DNA from: Niastella vici
GTDB taxonomy: Bacteria > Bacteroidota > Bacteroidia > Chitinophagales > Chitinophagaceae
Reading direction: 5' to 3'
Length of the DNA stretch: 64,000 nucleotides
Assembly: GCF_002077945.1 (NCBI RefSeq)
Contig: NZ_LVYD01000042.1
Coordinates: forward strand, 1 to 64,000
Shown here one piece after another: positions 61,985-64,000 of this stretch. The position numbers were made by a program, and so were the translations under genes. Below the pieces are notes generated by a model. The model was not told the origin of the DNA and did no database searches. It saw only the letters and a list, made by a program, of their open reading frames with translations. Numbering within the stretch: the first letter of the stretch is position 1; every line of letters begins with the position of its first letter.

Positions 61985-63889
61985 ATGAAACCAATCCTTT
62001 TAACTTTTTCTGTCCTCCTCTCCTGCATTTTTATCAGCTATTCGCAAACAGCCGTAAAGCAATATACCATTGAACAATTTTATAAAACGGTGGCTTTCGG
62101 CGGTGGTGATTTTAATAACCAGGAAAACAAGATCCTGGTCCACGACAACAGTACCGGCATCTTCAACGTGTACGAGATCGATTTGGCAACCAAAGAAAAA
62201 AAGTCATTGACCCAATCTGAAAAAGAATCCTATTACGAGATCGGTTATGTGCCGGGCACTAACGACTTCCTGTATTCGGCCGATAAAGGCGGCAACGAAA
62301 ATTCGCATATCTACCTGCAAAAAGCAGCTGGTTCTGTAACCGACCTTACACCTGGCGAAAAGGAGAAAGCCGGATTTTTTGGCTGGAACCGCCCAAGAAC
62401 TGCATTTTATTATACCAGCAATTTGCGCGACCCCAAATTTTTCGATGTATATAAGATGAATACCAGCGACTGGAAACCAACCCTGATCTATCAAAATGAA
62501 AAAGGTTTGGATGTTGCCAGTATTTCACCCGACGAGAACTGGCTGGTGCTAACAAAAACCATAACCACCGACAAGGGTGAAATGTATTTGCTGAATCGCA
62601 AAACCAATGAAATAAAAAAATTGTCTGCCGAGGTAGAAGCCACTTATTCCCCGCAAAGCTTTGAACTGGATAACAGCGCTTTTTATTACATCACAACCGA
62701 AGGCAGCGAATTTGCCTATGTGGTAAAGTATGATCTGGCCACAGGCAAACAACAAAAAATCTTCGCCGACAAATGGGATGTAATGTATATGTACACCAGT
62801 AATAATGGAAAGTACCGGGTAATTGGCGTTAATGAAGATGGCAGGAACAAAATATTGCTATTCGATCATAAGACCGGCAAACCCCTGTCGTTCCCAAAGC
62901 TCACCGAAGGGTACGTACAGGGCGTGAGCATTTCACCCACCGAAAAAAATATGGTCGTGTACGTTATGAGCGACCGATCGCCTGTGAACCTGTATTCATA
63001 CAACTTCGCTTCACAAAAACTGGAGAAACTCACCAATTCTTTAAACCCCGAGATCGATGCAAACGACCTGGTGGATGCACAGGTGGTGCGTTTTAAATCT
63101 TTCGACGGGCTGCAGATCCCGGCGATCTTCTATAAACCCAAAAATGCTTCCGCCGGCAGTAAAGTACCAGCCCTGGTATGGGTGCATGGCGGCCCGGGCG
63201 GACAAAGCACGGCAGGTTATTCACAAAGCATTCAATATTTTGTGAACCATGGCTATGCTATACTGGCGGTAAACAACAGGGGCAGCAGTGGTTATGGCAA
63301 AAGCTATTACAAAATGGACAACAGAAATCATGGCGATAAGGACCTGAAAGATTGTGTATGGGGAAAGAAATGGCTGGCGCAACAATCCTTTATCGAGCCT
63401 ACTAAAATTGGCATCTACGGCGGCAGTTATGGCGGCTTTATGTCGCTCTCGGGCATCATACAATATCCCAATGAATTTAAAGTGGGCGTTGACCTTTTTG
63501 GCGTTACCAACTGGTTGAGAACGTTGAAAAGCATTCCGGCTTATTGGGAAAGTTTTCGCCAGGCCCTGTACGAAGAACTGGGCGACCCCGCCACCGATTC
63601 GGTACGCCTGCGTTCCATTTCCCCGCTTTTCAATACCGACAAGATCAAAACCCCGCTGCTCGTACTGCAAGGCTCAAACGATCCCCGGGTATTGCAGGCC
63701 GAAAGTGATGAAATTGTTGCTGGCGCCAAAAAGAATGGCACTCCTGTAGAGTATGTGCTGTTCCCCGACGAAGGACATGGGTTCAGAAAAAAGGAAAACC
63801 AAATGAAGGCAGCGAGAGTAACCCTTGAGTTTCTCGACAAATACCTCAGCGGCCCCGGTTATGCAGCGGATGGAAAGAAAAGTTTCTAG
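61985..63889 (+). CDS. Exported S9-family prolyl oligopeptidase-like peptidase
   Basis: The 634-residue protein has a signal peptide (MKPILLTFSVLLSCIFISYSQ) and a beta-propeller at about 25-380 with DPP-type blades (YSADKGGNENSHIY, ISPDENWLVLT). A C-terminal alpha/beta hydrolase has WVHGGPGG, nucleophile Ser in GGSYGGFM, Asp in QGSNDPRV and His in DEGHGF. It probably cleaves short peptides in the envelope. A good terminator follows. Confidence 0.94.
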   Translation: MKPILLTFSVLLSCIFISYSQTAVKQYTIEQFYKTVAFGGGDFNNQENKILVHDNSTGIFNVYEIDLATKEKKSLTQSEKESYYEIGYVPGTNDFLYSADKGGNENSHIYLQKAAGSVTDLTPGEKEKAGFFGWNRPRTAFYYTSNLRDPKFFDVYKMNTSDWKPTLIYQNEKGLDVASISPDENWLVLTKTITTDKGEMYLLNRKTNEIKKLSAEVEATYSPQSFELDNSAFYYITTEGSEFAYVVKYDLATGKQQKIFADKWDVMYMYTSNNGKYRVIGVNEDGRNKILLFDHKTGKPLSFPKLTEGYVQGVSISPTEKNMVVYVMSDRSPVNLYSYNFASQKLEKLTNSLNPEIDANDLVDAQVVRFKSFDGLQIPAIFYKPKNASAGSKVPALVWVHGGPGGQSTAGYSQSIQYFVNHGYAILAVNNRGSSGYGKSYYKMDNRNHGDKDLKDCVWGKKWLAQQSFIEPTKIGIYGGSYGGFMSLSGIIQYPNEFKVGVDLFGVTNWLRTLKSIPAYWESFRQALYEELGDPATDSVRLRSISPLFNTDKIKTPLLVLQGSNDPRVLQAESDEIVAGAKKNGTPVEYVLFPDEGHGFRKKENQMKAARVTLEFLDKYLSGPGYAADGKKSF

Positions 63890-63913
63890 CACGTAAGTAT
63901 AAAAAAAGTTAGC

Positions 63914-63948
63914 GGGTGTATTCTATGTAGAATACGCCCTCTTTTTAT
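63914..63948 (+). terminator. Rho-independent terminator of the S9 peptidase gene
   Basis: GGGTGTATTCTA (63914-63925) pairs with TAGAATACGCCC (63928-63939), one G-T mismatch, followed by TCTTTTTATT. Confidence 0.85.
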
Positions 63949-64000
63949 TCGGGCAGGCATCCATTAACAAGCGATTATGAATTTATACTATATATTGTGC

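Overview
The window looks like chromosomal DNA of a Bacteroidota bacterium, most likely a Chitinophagaceae member (Niastella/Chitinophaga type). Three things point there: promoters of the TTG-N19-21-TAnnTTTG type, type IX secretion parts (a PorP/SprF-like barrel next to a giant protein with a gliding-motility C-terminal sorting domain), and many lipoproteins plus families typical of the phylum (DUF4476, DUF5777, DUF5602, DUF1080, ISAon1). Almost all genes are complete. Ribosome binding sites are not Shine-Dalgarno-like, so starts were chosen from signal peptides and family alignment.

Layout. 1-530: three tandem leftward promoters feeding something left of the window, probably an rRNA operon. 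0.5-6.3 kb: truA, an 11-bp-periodic repeat region, a DUF4476 protein and an M1 aminopeptidase. 6.4-10.3 kb: a leftward lemA cluster with four TPM-domain proteins. 10.5-13.2 kb: a PQQ-type sugar dehydrogenase and two paralogous lipoproteins. 13.3-15.7 kb: gapA and pgk, with notable palindromes in their untranslated RNA. 16.6 kb: tRNA-Glu(UUC) with tandem promoters, followed by remnants of its own 3' end, an IS fragment and an 8-gene leftward respiratory module (17.2-23.7 kb: heme proteins, a DUF5777 barrel, a Tat iron-sulfur protein and an NrfD membrane protein). After a decayed gene, a second copy of the tRNA-Glu 3' end and terminator lies at 24.6 kb, so this 8-kb block looks like an old island.

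24.7-33.5 kb: lipid genes (acyltransferase, desaturase), a sugar-related pair (DUF1080, Gfo/Idh/MocA), a TPR histidine kinase, a haloalkane dehalogenase and a Crp-family regulator. 33.7-35.7 kb: AT-rich accessory stretch with three unknown genes and an aldo/keto reductase remnant. 35.9-42.5 kb: type IX secretion pair, cytochrome c, DUF5602 lipoprotein and a possible 54-residue peptide gene. 42.7-45.6 kb: a compact operon of LytTR response regulator, two flavin-split-barrel proteins and a soluble GAF histidine kinase. 45.8-53.6 kb: O-methyltransferase, repeat surface protein, S41 and DUF885 peptidases, and a thioredoxin-like protein. 53.6-56.0 kb: a GlxA-type AraC regulator between two target units, with matching operators at equal distance from their -7 boxes. 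56.1-57.8 kb: a phosphonoacetate-hydrolase-like enzyme and an NTF2-like lipoprotein. 57.9-61.9 kb: a minimal GrpE-like protein, an atypical Hsp70 and a convergent unknown membrane protein. 62-63.9 kb: an S9 peptidase.

The strongest candidates for little-described systems are the mini-GrpE/Hsp70 pair, the tRNA-flanked respiratory module without a visible catalytic subunit, the flavin-barrel/histidine-kinase operon, and the AraC regulon.
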